The notes: generated from the sequence alone by a model not told the origin. A DNA stretch of 64,000 nt from Gautieria morchelliformis (GCA_015179125.1 WHVA01000102.1:1-64000); one strand, 5' to 3'. Shown: positions 22,081-35,289, numbered from the stretch's first letter. Made by a program: numbers and translations.

Positions 22081-24454
22081 AAAAGCCACCCCCTCTGTAA
22101 TCAGTTGTTACCAAAATTTAGAGTCAATCAGCACTTTTGTTTGGTCCTAAAATACCTGAATTAAATTTCCTTTGGAACTGTTTTATGAGTTCCAAGGGAA
22201 CTGAATTTAAGTGTGTGTTCTTCCTGCAGTGTGAGCAAGCCAGGGCTGGGGCCACTTGCAAAGCCTATACCAAACCCACAGACACACCAGCAGCATTGAC
22301 ATAGCAGCTTGCATGTTTACTTTATCTGCCCATGCAATTAATTTCATGTGTATCTAGCTGAGTTGCAGCTGCAATGTACATACCATGCATGGTTGCCATC
22401 CACTTAATGTGCTACATGCCTCTCTGCATAGTAGACAGGATGGAATCTGTGATCTACACTTGCCCTCACTGCATCAATATGTGCCACTCAAACTTATCAC
22501 AGCTGCTCCTGGTGCATGGCAGGTGATGCCACTATCGTGGGCTTGACTATGAGGCCTGTTGCACAGTGGAAAGGTGGGATTTCCTGGACCAATTATCACT
22601 GCCACCTGGGACAATGTTCATGAATCATGTTCACCTGTTTGTCTGTCTGACATGCAGCATCATGGAATGTCCTAGGATAGCATCAATGTAGACCATGTAG
22701 TATATGTCTCTCCAATGTATCCCGCACCCCCAAAGCTATTCCTCTCCAGTTCTCACAGGCATATCAACCCCCAGTCCTACCATAAGTGAACTGTTCTTTG
22801 AGATGTCACTATTATCATAACAGCCATCAGTTTCTGGAACTGCTATTAAGCTGTGTGCTTTTGTGTGCGTTTGTAACTAGGGTACAGGTGCAGAGGTGGT
22901 CGAAGACTCAACATTCATCACTATAATATTGTTTGCAGTCTAAAATGGTGCAACACACATCTTCATAGAAGAAATATCATATGACCTTCTACTACTCCAG
23001 GCTTTGTGGTGCAAGAGTATATGCCCTATGGGGTCACAGTATATAGGCAGGGGCTTCTAGCAGTAGTCACAAGTTAGGTCAATTCTGGAGTTTTCACTTT
23101 GTCATTATAGCCTTAATGTATTATAATTTAGCTGAGGAGTGGTGATCAAGGGTGAGGTACATATGGCATCATGAACAATATGTTATGATATACGCAATTA
23201 TATTATTCAAGTCATCCATATATATAGAAACTAATAAAAGAAACAAGAAAAAGAAGAAGAATCTACCAATGCATGGGAACAACACTCATGACAGATATCG
23301 ACACGCGCAGATGGCACACAACACTCACGATCAAGCAGCTATCTTATCTGTAGATCAGATAAGATACAGGAACAAAGGCATCGGCCACATGTCGCTGATC
23401 AGAGACAGCGTGCTTATTGACAGATGGCATCAGCCATGATGTCGACAGGCGCCAAGCCACAGGCACCGAGGAGGTGTGGGCACCAAACGCCCCAGAGGAG
23501 TATAGACTGCGCAGGAGCATTGGACGTTGCAGAATGATGATAGAATGTTGTTCCAAGCACATATGCTCGATCAGCTGCCCCATAGAAGAGGCACAGAGAC
23601 AGTGGCCCCATCACCAAGAGTAGCATTTATGCTACACAAGAGAAACTTAATTTCTACTTTCTATTGAGCTCCATGACATGACCAGCTGATTACTATCTTA
23701 ACATCATGTAGACAGGGGCTTTGTATAGTAGGTACAAGACCTTATTCCAAAGACTAACACCCCTGCCATTATCCACATCTTTTTCATGGCTTTAGGACTA
23801 TAAATAGTCACCCCTTTAGTTACATGTAGTTTTTTGACCCATTTACCCACTATCTTGAACACTGGTAGTTATCGCTAGTATAGTATAAGTAGCTACCACA
23901 AATGTATGAACCGATCATCCAGAATTCACTGTTTCACCCCCTGAAGTCACTGTAGTCTTGTTTGATAGCTACAGAACTTAAATCTCGATAGTTTTCTTCA
24001 ATTCTTCGTTGAGAATCTACTATTATTGTATACTCTAAACTATCTCAAAAGCAAAGCCTTTTGAGACAACTGTCCTCTCGATCGAGACCTTTTCTTCGTC
24101 GACGCGGTCATGTGATCACCATCCATCAAAAAGTGAAAAGCGCAGGTCAGGGTAGTTGTGGGCGTCGCTATGATTGGTAATATTAGTCAGCCAACCAATC
24201 GCGAGCCAGCACCATTAACCTGTCCAATCACGAGCGAGCGGCGCAGCAGTGTTCCAGGTCACGTGACCGGTTCGCGACCATACGCGAGGGTGGTCTGTGC
24301 ACGACCCTTTGCTTGGTATAAAGAGAGCGATGCTGCAGAACCGCTCTCCCTACTGGTGTCCTCCTGTATTTTGGATGTACTGGTGGGCTTACTATTGCTT
24401 TGGCTGGGGTCTTGGTGTCTTTCTGTGTGTCTCTGGGCTTCTTTGGCTGTGAAT
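22081..24454. other. Long intergenic region, no gene seen
   Basis: No recognisable coding sequence in about 2.4 kb. A TATAAAG lies near 24317 upstream of a short frame, but its product is not recognisable. The region is AT-rich to mixed, with repeat-like texture. Confidence 0.4.
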
Positions 24455-24960
24455 TGACACCAGCTTCTGCTTCAATGTCCTGTATATTTTTTGATATTTT
24501 TCGCAAATAGCTATCAATACACCTAACTTGCTAACCTTAATAATAGCCAACTTAAATATCCTGTACATTTTTTTGATATTTTTTCGCAAATAGACATCAA
24601 TAAATCTAACTTCCTAAGCTTAATAACAGCCAAATTAAATATCCTGTACATTTTTTTGATATTTTTTCGCAAATAGATATCAATAACTTATTCTGACTTT
24701 GCTAAAGTTAATAACAACTTCTGTTTTAATGTAGTGTGTTTTTTTTTATCTGTTTTCAAAAAATAAATATAGATCTCAATGAATTATCCTGACTTTGCTA
24801 AACTTAATACCAGCTTCAGCTTAAATGTACTGTACATTTTTTTGACATTTTTTTCAAAAGGTAGATATCAATAAATTATCCTGACTTTGCTAAAATTAAT
24901 GACAACAGCTGCTTAAATGTGGTTTCTTTTGCTATTTTATATGTCACAAAATAGATACTG
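24455..24960. repeat. Tandem repeat, about 81-100 bp unit, six copies
   Basis: Each unit contains AATNTCCTGTACATTTTTTT, then CGCAAATAGATATCAATA and CTGACTTTGCTAAACTTAAT variants. Unit starts are near 24479, 24560, 24643, 24730, 24830 and 24915. Confidence 0.85.
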
Positions 24961-24974
24961 ATACATGTCCCTGA

Positions 24975-25925
24975 TATGTGTGAGGACACGTTATGTGTGG
25001 GGACACGTTACGTGTGAGGACACACTACCTGTGGGGACATGCTACCTGTGAGGACACGTTACATGTACACGCTACGACACCTTACCTGTGGGGACACATT
25101 ATGTGTGGGGACATGCTACCTGTGACCACACGTTACATGTGGGGACACATTACATGTGAGGACATGCTACCTGTGGGGAGAAGCTACCTGTGAGGACACA
25201 TTACATGTGGGGACACATTATGTGTGGGGACATGCTACCTGTGAGGACACGTTATGTGTGGGGACACCTTTTGTGTGAGGACATGTTATGTGTGGGACAT
25301 GTTATGTGTGGGGACACCTTACATGTGAGGACATGCTACCTGTGGGGACACGCTACCTGTGAGGACACGTTACGTATGGTGACACGCTACCTGTGGGGAC
25401 ACCTTACATGTGAGGACATGCTACCTGTTGGGACATGTTACGTGTGGGGACATGCTACACGTGAGGACATGCTACACGTGAGGACATGCTACACGTGAGG
25501 ACATGCTATGGGTGAGGAAACACTATGTGTGAGGACATGCTACGGGTGAGGAAACGCCATGTGTGAGGACACGCTATGGGTGAGGCCACACTATGGGTGA
25601 GGACACACTACGTGCGAGGACATGCTATGGGTGAGGATAGGGTATGTCTGAGGACACACTGTGTATGAGGACAGGGTATGTGTGAGGACATGCTATGTGC
25701 AAGGACACGCTACGTGTGAGTACATACTACATGTGAGGACACGCTACATGTGAGGACATGCTATGGGTGAGGACATGCTACGGGTGAGGACACGCTACAG
25801 GTGAGGACATGCCATGGGTGAGGACACGCTATGGGTGAGGACATGCTATCTACTGAGGTTATTAGCAGTTCCTACATGTTAGGCCACGCTACGTGTGAGG
25901 ACATGCTATCTACTGAGGTTATTAG
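24975..25925. repeat. Minisatellite, 16-17 bp unit (GAGGACAYGCTAC.TGTG)
   Basis: More than 50 imperfect copies alternating GTGAGGACACGTTAC and GTGGGGACATGCTAC types, changing to GGGTGAGGACATGCTAT types towards the right. Apparent WGHATCEDM-type peptides are translation of the repeat, not a gene. Confidence 0.92.
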
Positions 25926-26011
25926 CTGTTCAACTGCCTCTTTGGTCACCAGGCAAAACAGATCGCATAGATCTGACTTTCCAGTCCTGGCATGTATAGT
26001 GGTTAGCTCAC

Positions 26012-26939
26012 ATGAGTGTGAGCGAGGGGCACCCAGCCCTCAGATACAAAGGGATCAATTCACCACTCCCTGATGGATCAACTGCCTTTATTGTCAAGCT
26101 TGGAACACCGATCAATGAAGGCAACTTGGATGGGAGAGATAGGTGGCCTACAGCACCAACCACAGCTGTGCAGATTAAACTGAGGACACCCATCACAAGA
26201 GAAGGAAATGTCCTGCCTATCATCACATCGGTCTGCCTTGGGACTCATGCTTGGGATTTACTCAACAACAACCAAGGAAGGGACAGAGCACATCAAATCT
26301 GACTGCATTTTGAGTCTTACCCCATTTCTGATTTTGGTATTGTTTCTCACCGGAGGATCAGCTGGAATATCTATATAAAAGCATTGTCAAAATTAAGGAT
26401 CCCCAAGGTCACTATTGGATCTATTTCACAATGCACAAGGGCAAGGAATTGCTACTGGAATGTAACATGTAAACTGTTCACTTTTGACATGTGTCTGGTG
26501 TGCATGGATTCCATTTTGATGAGTCCTTTCATGGTGGATTTCCTGATGGCATTCCTGCATGGTTCCAAGACAGTGCAGTGACTCCCAAAGTGGCACATCA
26601 ACCATGGAATGGAGCCAATTTTCTGTTCTTCGAGATGAAAGCCTTCTCAAAGCTTTGAAACCTGTGGATTATGACAATAGGCACAATCTTATAATATCTG
26701 ATGATTCAGTCAAGACCATTACCACTTTCATGTCTAGAGTTGCTGCGAGGACCATCACAGATGTAGAGAGGGAGGTCTGCATGTTCGCATCTGTGTACGC
26801 ACACTACACACCAGGGAACACCCTATGCATACTGGGTGCACTAGGAGAACCACAGTGCAGGTTGCAGCATAGAAACACTTTATCAAAGCTCCTCAAGGCC
26901 CTTAAGTTGGTATCCCTGCACCTTGGGCAACCCAGCTGA
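26012..26939 (+). other. Degraded coding-like region, unrecognised
   Basis: Several plus-strand frames look protein-like (for example HFDESFHGGFPDGIPAWFQD near 26515 and YTPGNTLCILGALGEP near 26810), but they are split by stops and frame changes. I cannot name a family. It may be a decayed host gene or part of the non-autonomous Helitron that ends at 27161. Confidence 0.25.
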
Positions 26940-27130
26940 TAATGAGGTGTATGACCCAGACCTTTATGAAGTAGATGATAGGTATATATGAACATCCAAT
27001 ATGGTGAAAATGCTTATAATCATCACACCTTTTGAGGATATACACACAGGGAGCACATGACATAAAGGGAGACATGAGAAGAGGATATATTGTACATGAT
27101 GCATTTGACCTTACTGATGCATTTGACCTA

Positions 27131-27161
27131 AACCCCACGCGAAGCGTGGGTACCCACCTAG
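27131..27161 (+). mobile_element. Orphan Helitron 3' terminus (hairpin plus CTAG)
   Basis: A perfect hairpin CCCACGC-GAA-GCGTGGG is followed by TACCCAC and CTAG, then T at 27162. This is the layout seen at the 3' end of the autonomous Helitron (hairpin around GTGC-GAA-GCAC, short spacer, CTAG, T). The element would lie to the left on the plus strand. I could not locate its 5' TC end. Confidence 0.6.
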
Positions 27162-28559
27162 TCAGTGCTGGACATGCCTCGGAGAGCTTAGTCAGCACAT
27201 AGCAAAAGGGCAGTAGCGGTCCCAACCGCTAAGCAATATGAATTCTTTATCAAGGCATTAATCTGATATTTAATCATAAAACAATATTTGCCAATAGTGT
27301 AGATCTTTTGTAGCAGAGGGGGCTGTCTCCTTGGTAATGAATTTTCTATAGAAAGTGACAGCCTGGTACATGGGGGATGAAGCTTGAAGCTTGAAGTTGA
27401 GAATTGAGAGCGAGGAATTCAAGAAGAGTCACAGCCTGGGTCACACCAGTATCTAAACTGTTGCCATGTTACATTACTCTATATTAAAAGAGCACATGTG
27501 GCACTTGTTGTAGCAACTCGGTTTGGACACAGTGGAATATTATAGACCAGGAATTTGAGCGATGGGACCTTCTGGATCTTGTTAGTATTTGAAAATAATA
27601 TTGAAAGTGATATGATTTAATCTCTGAACATGAGATAAATCGAGTGTGAATCAGAGATAGTAAAATATCTGCGCATATAACCAAGTATATGTGTCTGATG
27701 ATATATGCTATCAAGACCTAGCTATTGCGATGTAGAGCAAATAGGATCGGATTTCACTGCTAGAATGTAGCGTACAAGTCGTGGTATTTAACTACTGAAG
27801 GAAACTCTTGGTTTTCTTGGATGTGATGCAACTGGGATAAAGGATAGACGAAAAGGGAAATGTTAAGGTTAATGTCGACGTGTACATTTCGGTTAGGGGT
27901 TGAATTGTATCGATAAAAGGGGTGTATGGCATGTGGGGAGGAATAGGGGAGGAGGTTCGAGATTTATACAGGGCCGACCCGTCAAGTCACGTCCCTTGAT
28001 CAGATCACGTGATCATACGGTGTGTAGGTCTTGGGACCGGGCTCGGCGTGCTTGTGTAGGGCGTATAGGGGAGTTCTGGGCTGTGAGAGCATATGGTATG
28101 GCTTCCTGCAACATCGGGGTAATCTGGTGCGTGGATTGAGTAGGTTCGAACGTGTGTGTTGGAGTTCGGCGATCTCGGGGATGGGTTGGAGTGAGTATAT
28201 GCATGTGGGGGTGTGGGTAGTTGGTTCTGTTTGATATCGGCGAGTGTAGTAATGAGGGTAGTGACATGATATAGTGTTTCTTCAGTGTTTCTAACACTGG
28301 AGACTTATGAACTATTCAGTTTTCTCCTCAGTGATAGTGAACACTAAGAATATAATTGAAAGCTACCTATTTAGTGTGCTACATGTTTTTTTCAATAAAA
28401 TACTACTAAGATACACTAATAAACTCACCTCCTCAGTGATAGTCAACACTGATGAGGGGAGGCTATGCATTGGCCTATTTCACTCACATATACATGGTTC
28501 TGGCCTTTTAGCACTGGTCAGACACCGGAAGGCCTAAGAACATAACACCTTAGGGAACC
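27162..28559. other. Intergenic, no gene seen
   Basis: Short frames only. A CTCAGTGATAGT.AACACT motif is repeated near 28326 and 28433, suggesting decayed repeat DNA. Confidence 0.4.
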
Positions 28560-29020
28560 ACTGTAGTGTTGGGTGCATTTATGCTCCTGCACCAAAATCA
28601 AGCATAATATATTCGATTTGCTGTATGGTGTTTCAATCTCCTCTCACATTGTTCTTGTACCATGCACCCATTTCTCTGTTTATTTTCGAAATTTTCCTGT
28701 CACTCCCTACCTCTCCATTTCATCTTGTTATTTCTATTTTCACAAGCGGCTGCACCCAGCGGAGTCTGAAATGACATCGACGTGCGAGCTCTTGGGCGCT
28801 AAAGGGCCGGGTAGTAGTACATGCACAGTGAGACAGATTTCCCCCTCTCTCAGGGACAACTAAATTCACTGAGAGAGGCGAGTAAATTAGTCTAGTGTTC
28901 TTTCGATTTATTGACCTAGAAATTCTCTGTAGTGTATAATATATTTACAGTGACAACTAAACTCACTGAGAGAGTGAATTAATTTCTAGTCTATTCTTTT
29001 GAGCAACAAGTCCATACCTA
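28560..29020 (+). repeat. Copia-type LTR copy, uninterrupted (paralogous empty site)
   Basis: It aligns, in opposite orientation, with the LTR at 36572-36948 that the Helitron has entered. Shared blocks include TGCATTTATGCTCCTGCACCAAA, CGCTAAAGGGCCGGGT and the CACTGAGAGAG motifs. Around 28940 it reads ATAATATATTTACAGTGACAA, where the other copy is interrupted by the Helitron. Confidence 0.65.
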
Positions 29021-29426
29021 CTCCCTATAATTGCTGTCCTCTACATGTAGCCCAAAACCAAATTCGTCCACAACCACCCACAAAGTGTCGGTTTAATCAA
29101 AAATGAAAAGGGATAGTAATACAGCCTCGAAAAAAATCAAGGAAATTTTTAAAAATCATAGAATGAATGTCAGCATGATTTCAGGTCAAAATCGAAAGAA
29201 AGAACTGTTAGCAACTAGGGGTTATGGCAGGGAAGGTTCGGTAGAGTTCTTAGAAAGCTAGAATCAAATACACTCTCTCAGTGAATTTATTGTCACTACT
29301 AGCCAATAGACCCGTGCTTCGCACCGGGTTATTTAGGGTTAACATTGCACATGGGTAGTTAATAGAATCAAAGAATTATTTGGTGAAATGCAACTACATA
29401 CATTAAATACAAATGGAAATACATAT

Positions 29427-30917
29427 TTAATCAGGCTTCAGCAACACTTCTTTGTATACAATATTAGAAGTTTTGTTCCCCTCCCCTAAAAGAATATGGA
29501 CTCTGTTCCAATTAGTGCCTCTTGACACTGCAACATACAACTGTCCATGTGAAAATACCACGTATCGCAAGTCTATGCCTACCGTGCCAAGAGACTGCCC
29601 TTGAGACTTGTTGATAGTCATGGCAAAGGCCAGCCTGACAGGAAACTGGCGACGCTGGAGCTCAAATGGCAATTGGTCTGAGGTGGGTGTCACTGTAATC
29701 CTAGGGATAAATGCAGTCTCTCCTGAAAATGGTCCTGAAATGATCCTCACAAAGAGTACCCTGTTGGTCATATTGATGAGACGCAACCTTGTACCATTGC
29801 AGAGTCCACGACCAAGGTCAATATTCCGAAGAAGCATGAGTACCACTCCAGGTTTAAGCCTGAGTTGAGATGGTGGAAGCCCACCCATGTTGAGTGAGTT
29901 GAGATACTCCACAGGATACACGTTGCCATCTTCATTTCCTTTGACTGAGTCTGCACTGGGATAGAGACGCTCCTCCCCAGGGAATACATTGAGCACCTCA
30001 GCATTAATCTCATCCATTTCAATATTGCGAGGGCAAAGGATGGCACGTTCCAAAAAGTATTTGTCTTGGAGTGCCTCCCCAGTACCAATGTTAGGATAGA
30101 TAGCTGCAATGAGATCTGACACCTGTGGTCCACAGATCATGTGCTGAGGAAGTGTGAATGAATTGTCCAAAGGGAGATCCTTTCCCTGACCAACATCAGA
30201 GAGCCACTGAGCAAATTGTTCACTCTGGGGATCATGAGGGTCGACTCGCATATTTTGAGTAAGATGGAGGACCTTGACATGATGCCACAAAGGAGATCTT
30301 TGGATAGAAGCACCCACGATCTCCTCCTTGTTACCTCGAGGAACGACAGGCAGAGTTTGCTGGAAATCTCCACCCCAAGCCACAGTAATACCACCAAATG
30401 GACGATCTGGACGCTCTAGGACATCCCTGCAGGTTCTGTCGACAGCTTCAACTACATGACGATGCTGCATAGGCACCTCATCCCATATGATCAAATGGAC
30501 CTGCTTGAGAAGTTCTGCCAATGGTGAGCCTCTTTTGATGTCACATAGAGAACCCTCATGAATCAGAATTGGAATCTTGAGCATAGCATGTGATGTTCTG
30601 CCCCCAATCAGAAGCAATGCTGCAATTCCTGAAGATGCAATGCATAGGACAATAAGACCCCTTCCTCTGATAGAATGAGCCAGGGTGTTCCAGGTAAAAG
30701 TTTTGCCTGTACCACCAGGGCCATTGACAAAGAACAGAAGACCCTCTCCATTTATGGCTGAATGGAGGATCTCATCATGGACACGCCTCTGTTCTGCATT
30801 AAGCTTGTCAATATTGGTGGCGGCTTTTTCCAGCTCTGTAGCTGGGTCATAGTCCCGCTGCTCAGCTATCCAACGGTTCCCAACCAATCCCTCCCAGTGC
30901 CCCATTATCTGTGGCAT
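29427..30917 (-). pseudogene. Helitron 1 helicase domain (PIF1/RecD-like)
   Basis: SF1B helicase part of the Helitron RepHel protein. It unwinds DNA during rolling-circle transposition. Visible motifs: Walker A GPGGTGKT at residues 66-73, Walker B-type LIIWDEVPM, the GGDFQQTLPVV motif, and near the C-terminus INKSQGQSLGTVGIDL and LYVAVSRG. It ends at a stop 128 bp before the transposon end. The frame is joined to Rep by a single-base slip: the six-C run at 30942-30947 (G on the coding strand) would need seven to read QGGKSLDEFPDMPQIMG continuously. The domain itself is intact, and the annotated start is only the first Met in this frame. Confidence 0.92.
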
Positions 30918-33643
30918 ATCTGGGAACTCATCCAGAGACTTCCCCCCTGACGTATGATCTTGTCAATGAGAAAGAGACCAAAGTCATAGATTTGATCATT
31001 GGTAGGATGGTGAATGCCATGCCTATTTTGAAGCTGATACTCCAGGTCATCACAGATATGCTCCTGAAACTCCTCCCAGATTTGAGCAGGCCGAGCAGGG
31101 TTACACCGAAGGAGAATAGTGACAAATAACCTCCTGAGCTGGAAACCTGTTTGTATATGTGCAGCCTCCTGAAGACACTGTGTCCACTCTGAATCATCTT
31201 CTAACAGGCCCCTTGCCAGGCATGCAGCCTTGTAAGTAGGACAAAGGTCACCATCAAATGATCTAAGCTCCTCAAATGACGTTGCGCCTCTGACAACTGT
31301 AAGGAGGGTTCGCAAGAAAAAGCGCTCTCCAGAGGCTGGACTTGCAAAATGAAGGCGACCGAGACTGAAACCCCGCTGGCGAGGTTGCCACCGCTTGGCT
31401 TGCTTTTTCCAAACATAGTGCTCAGGAAATTCCACATAGAGTAGTTCACGTGCCTCAGGATATCTGTTATTGGCTTCAAAATAGGCCATGAGCATGGTCT
31501 TAGCATCCTCTGCCATCTGCAAAGCCATGCCTGGATCGATATGAGGATCAAATATCACATTGTGCTGGCCTGGCAAATGGACTGGAAGTGCCATGACAGG
31601 AGGGACCTGAACATGCATTTTATATTCCAGCAGTCTCCAAGCACCTTCATGTGAGCTGACATAGCGTGCATCGAGGTACTGTTTAACCTCATCCCTCTCC
31701 TTATTAATGGTCATTGTGGTCCTGTCAGGCCCCTTGTACATATACTTGTGAATGTACTTGATAGAGCGCACATTGAAAGTGGGTTCCACATTAATATGGC
31801 ATTCAAATTCCAAGAGGAGGGTGGGACAATAGGGAACCACGTCGCGGTTGTCCATGATGTTGCCTCTGACATTATGCTGTCTGCCATCATTAGGACGGCG
31901 ATACTGTGGATAGCCATCTTCAGTGACAGATGTCACCTCACGAAATTCCTTTGGGAAATGTTTGGAACACTTGCCCTCTGTCATGCAAGAAGCCCGAGGA
32001 TGCGCTTGTCCACAGGGGCCATGAGTCATTAGATCACAAACTAATTTGTAGAGCCTTGGATGCTCTTGCTGATCAGGAAAGACAGCCCAAACCAAAGCAT
32101 CCACAGCTTCCGGTGTCCTGATCTTATCCTCCTCTTTAAACCATATAAGAAGGTGCATATGAGGGAGCCCCCGCTTCTGGAATTCGATCACATGGACACG
32201 TGCAACTGTGCGACCAAGGATACCATCCTTCATGATACGTTTGATCAATTGCTCCTTCTTGAGATGAAAAACCCTTGCAACCAAGTCAGGACGATCACTG
32301 GGAGTCTGGCCTGGCTTGAGAGCATCTTTGATTTCTTTCCACTGGGGGTTTGCTGTCATTGTCACAAAGACATCTGCTGGACCATGCTTCCTAGTGATTG
32401 CCATTGAATTTTGAAAATTCTCGTTCATATCCCTGGCGCTCCCAGTAAATGTAGCAGGCAAGATGACCTTTTGTCCCAAGTTAGCTGGATTGGCCTGATT
32501 GTCCTCAGGTCCAAATGTATCAATCATCTGATTGTAGACCTCAGCTCGCAGCTCATGTTGATGGTATTTGATCCAATTTAGCTTCTGCTGTTCAGTCGCT
32601 GCCCAAGCATCCACAATGTATTGCTGAAAGAGCTTGCCAGCCAGGAAGAGAGTTTCAGCTTCACCCTCCCTTGGAAAAAGACGATAACGATAGTATTTTG
32701 ACATGGTCACACGCCTGTCACTTGAAGGGTCCTCCTCCTCCTCCCCCTCCTGGCCTTGTCGTGGAAGAGCTTGGTCTATCCGTGGAATGTCCCAATCCCA
32801 GCCTGATTCACCTCTGGGAAAGAGAAGGACATAGTGTAGTGGCGCATACAAAGCATGTTCGGCCTGAATTCGTCGCAGTTCTCCACCTCTAAGCTGAATG
32901 ACAATGTCTCTAGTGCCTCCAGGCACACCTTCTCCAGGGAGCACAATGGCAATCTCATCCGCTGTAGGAATATTATATCTTCTCTGGTCTGTATGTGCTC
33001 TGTAGGTGAGTCTGGCCTCCACAGTCAACCTATCTGGCTGGTTCCTAAGCCTTTCCATTGCCTGCTGATAGATTGGAACCAATGGATTGTGAGCCTGCAT
33101 CATTTCCTGGAGGTCACTTAAAACATCTGAATCCAAAGGATCAAAACTGTTATTGGCCTCCCTACGTCGCAAAGCCTCTGCTGGATCATAAAAGTAGAGC
33201 TGCGCATAGCTGGGTGGCCTATCCTGACCCTGAGTAGGAAGAAGAGCGCCATGAATATGATAGAGGCCTCCCTGAATTTTGAAGACATATGGCCCAGGTC
33301 TATTCACGACATTTTCATCTATGTTCACTCCCACAGAGACAAATGCCAGTGCAGCATTATAGTTCCGAATCTTTTCCCTAAACTGTTTTCCACGCCTGTC
33401 TTGGCTGGCCAAAAGAGTCTTTAGTGGTTCTGGAGGTTCCATCAACAATTCAAGGTGTATCTGGCCCTTTGAGCAACATATACCAAATTTGGGCTCAGCA
33501 ATGGTAGAGTCGGCCAGACGCTCTGCCTTCCAATGCCATGCTTTACATTTTGGACATTTGTCATCCATAGCACCAAGGTCATGAGGTGCAATCTGTTGTT
33601 CAATCAAAGGGCGACGTGCTAGTGGAAGGTTTCTTAAAGGCAT
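30905..33643 (-). pseudogene. Helitron 1 Rep (HUH endonuclease) domain
   Basis: 912-residue frame. An N-terminal zinc-binding region (CPKCKAWHW ... CC) is followed by the helitron-like N domain (YDPAEALRRRE, YNIPTADEIAIVLPGEG). The HUH motif is RGLPHMHLLIW at about residue 495, and the catalytic tyrosine region KYIHKYMYKGPDRT lies near residue 630. Rep nicks the transposon end and forms the 5' phosphotyrosine link. The frame ends at 30905 because of the base slip before the helicase. At its N-terminus it is out of frame with the proline-rich segment that should precede it. Confidence 0.93.
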
Positions 33644-34333
33644 TGGTGGAGGCGTGGAAGTGGAGGGGGCTGAGGAGCAGCAGGTGGATGCAGAGGGTGT
33701 GGAGGCACAGGGGGCACAGGGGCAACAGGAGGCACAGGTTGTTGTGGAGCAGGCTGATGAGGCAGTGGAAGTGGAGGGGCCCGAGGATGAGCAGGTGGAT
33801 GTGGAGGCTGTGGAAGCACAGGTTGTTGTGGTGCAGGCTGCTGCTGGAGTGGCATTTGATCTGGGAGAGGTTCAGGGTTTGGATTCAATGCCTGAGCACG
33901 TCGTCGTGGCCGTCCTCGTTGTGGCAGAGGCATAGGATTGAGATTAGCAGCCTGGGCCCGCAACAGAGCTACAGCTGCAGAGCCTATAGGGACAGGAGGA
34001 GGAGGTGCTGCCTGGGCCTGTCTTTGACGCACAGGTGCAAGAGGCATATCAGCTAACTGTTCTTGTATGGCACGTACAGCATCCCGAGGACTTAGATCAG
34101 GTGGAATGGCATTTGAAGGTCCAGCCACAGGAGGCCAAGGAATTGCATTGTCCTGAGGGAGTAGAGGTCGAGGAAATGGCTGAGGAGGTGGAGGGTCAGG
34201 ATTTCGAAGACGTTCTTGAGCTGCAGCAAGAACCCTCTCCCGACGACGCACAGAAGGGGACGTCATTGGCAACCGACGCTGACGCTCCAGAGCACGCTCC
34301 TCCTGCATATCACGCTCTGGTGTAGAGGGTTCC
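33634..34333 (-). pseudogene. Helitron 1 N-terminal proline-rich segment
   Basis: Exon that starts at 34333 and gives, when joined to AT from the upstream exon, M-EPSTPERDMQEERALERQ. It continues with an R-rich stretch and a long P/Q/A-rich linker to a stop at 33634. The equivalent part of Helitron 2 (MDPSTPESN..., then P-rich, then Rep) is one open frame with Rep. So a one-base loss in the proline-rich tract separates the two here. The linker probably connects an N-terminal basic region to Rep. Function unknown. Confidence 0.75.
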
Positions 34334-34393
34334 CTTAGATTACAGTCAGTTTCAAATCAAGCCAAAATATATATATATAAAGGATACTCACAT
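34334..34393 (-). other. Predicted intron that splits the start codon AT|G (Helitron 1)
   Basis: On the minus strand AAAAT is followed by GTGAGTATCC (donor at 34391) and 58 nt later by ATCTAAG (acceptor ending 34334) and GGAACCCTCTACACC. A branch-like CTGAC lies near the acceptor. Splicing gives ATGGAACCC in frame with the proline-rich segment. The same structure occurs in Helitron 2. Confidence 0.6.
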
Positions 34394-35289
34394 TTTCACA
34401 ATGACTGTAGCTCACGACCAACAATAGGGGATACCAGGGAGGCAGTCAATGTCCACCTAAACCGTCTAAATCCAATGTGTGCCACCAAACCAATCCCAGT
34501 TCACAGACCACACTGGCTAACAGAGTTGTAACTCTGGCCAGAATCAAACTGCAATGCAAGCTCCCAGTGCACAATCCAACCAACCAAACACCCAACCAAA
34601 CAAATCCACTACAGATACCAGCAAGGTGGTCAATGTCCACTTAAACCGCCTAACTCCAATGTGCACCACCAAACCAATCCTAGTCCACAGACCACACTGG
34701 AGTTGTAACTCTGGCCAGAATCAAACTGCAATGCAGTAGAGTATGCCAGTCCACGATACAACCAACTGACCACGCGAACTGCTCTAGGAAGGTCAGAGAT
34801 TAGCACAGCACAGAGCACGCCAAAAACCAAGGAGAGAATCTAAAACATTAGCTTGAAAATCCAACATATGCATTGCAAAACCTTACCAAATAGCTGCAGG
34901 GCTTGACTGAAAGAAATAGCAAATCAGTCAGGGACCAAGCCCAAATAGGCCCCAAAAAGGCAAAGTTCCATAAGAATAAGACCATACCTAAGGAATGACA
35001 GACTGAAGAACAAATCTGGCATAAGAAGTCAAATTGTGGCTGAAAAAGCGATATAAAACAACAAAAATACCAGAAGGAAACAACTATAATTACCAGAGGG
35101 ATTGCAGATATATAAATACTTAAAATAGCAAATACAGTAGCATAACACTCACCAGAATGGGGGAGCAATAGCCAGGTAGGATGGGCAGTAGTTACAGGAC
35201 CAAAGTCAACTGCAAAGAGCCTAAAAAATGCCAAAAAAAGCGAAAATATAAGAAATAAAAACATAACAAAAATGAAGAAAGGCAGATAC

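Noticed and set aside
24993-25498. ORFs encoding WGHATCEDM-type repeats
   Set aside because: They are translations of the 16-17 bp minisatellite and show no codon bias or homology.
25000-25870. CRISPR-like array
   Set aside because: Units are directly abutting and imperfect with no unique spacers, and the genome is fungal.
33586-34325. Plus-strand frames opposite the Helitron 1 proline-rich region
   Set aside because: These are antisense shadows of CCN-rich codons of the N-terminal linker.
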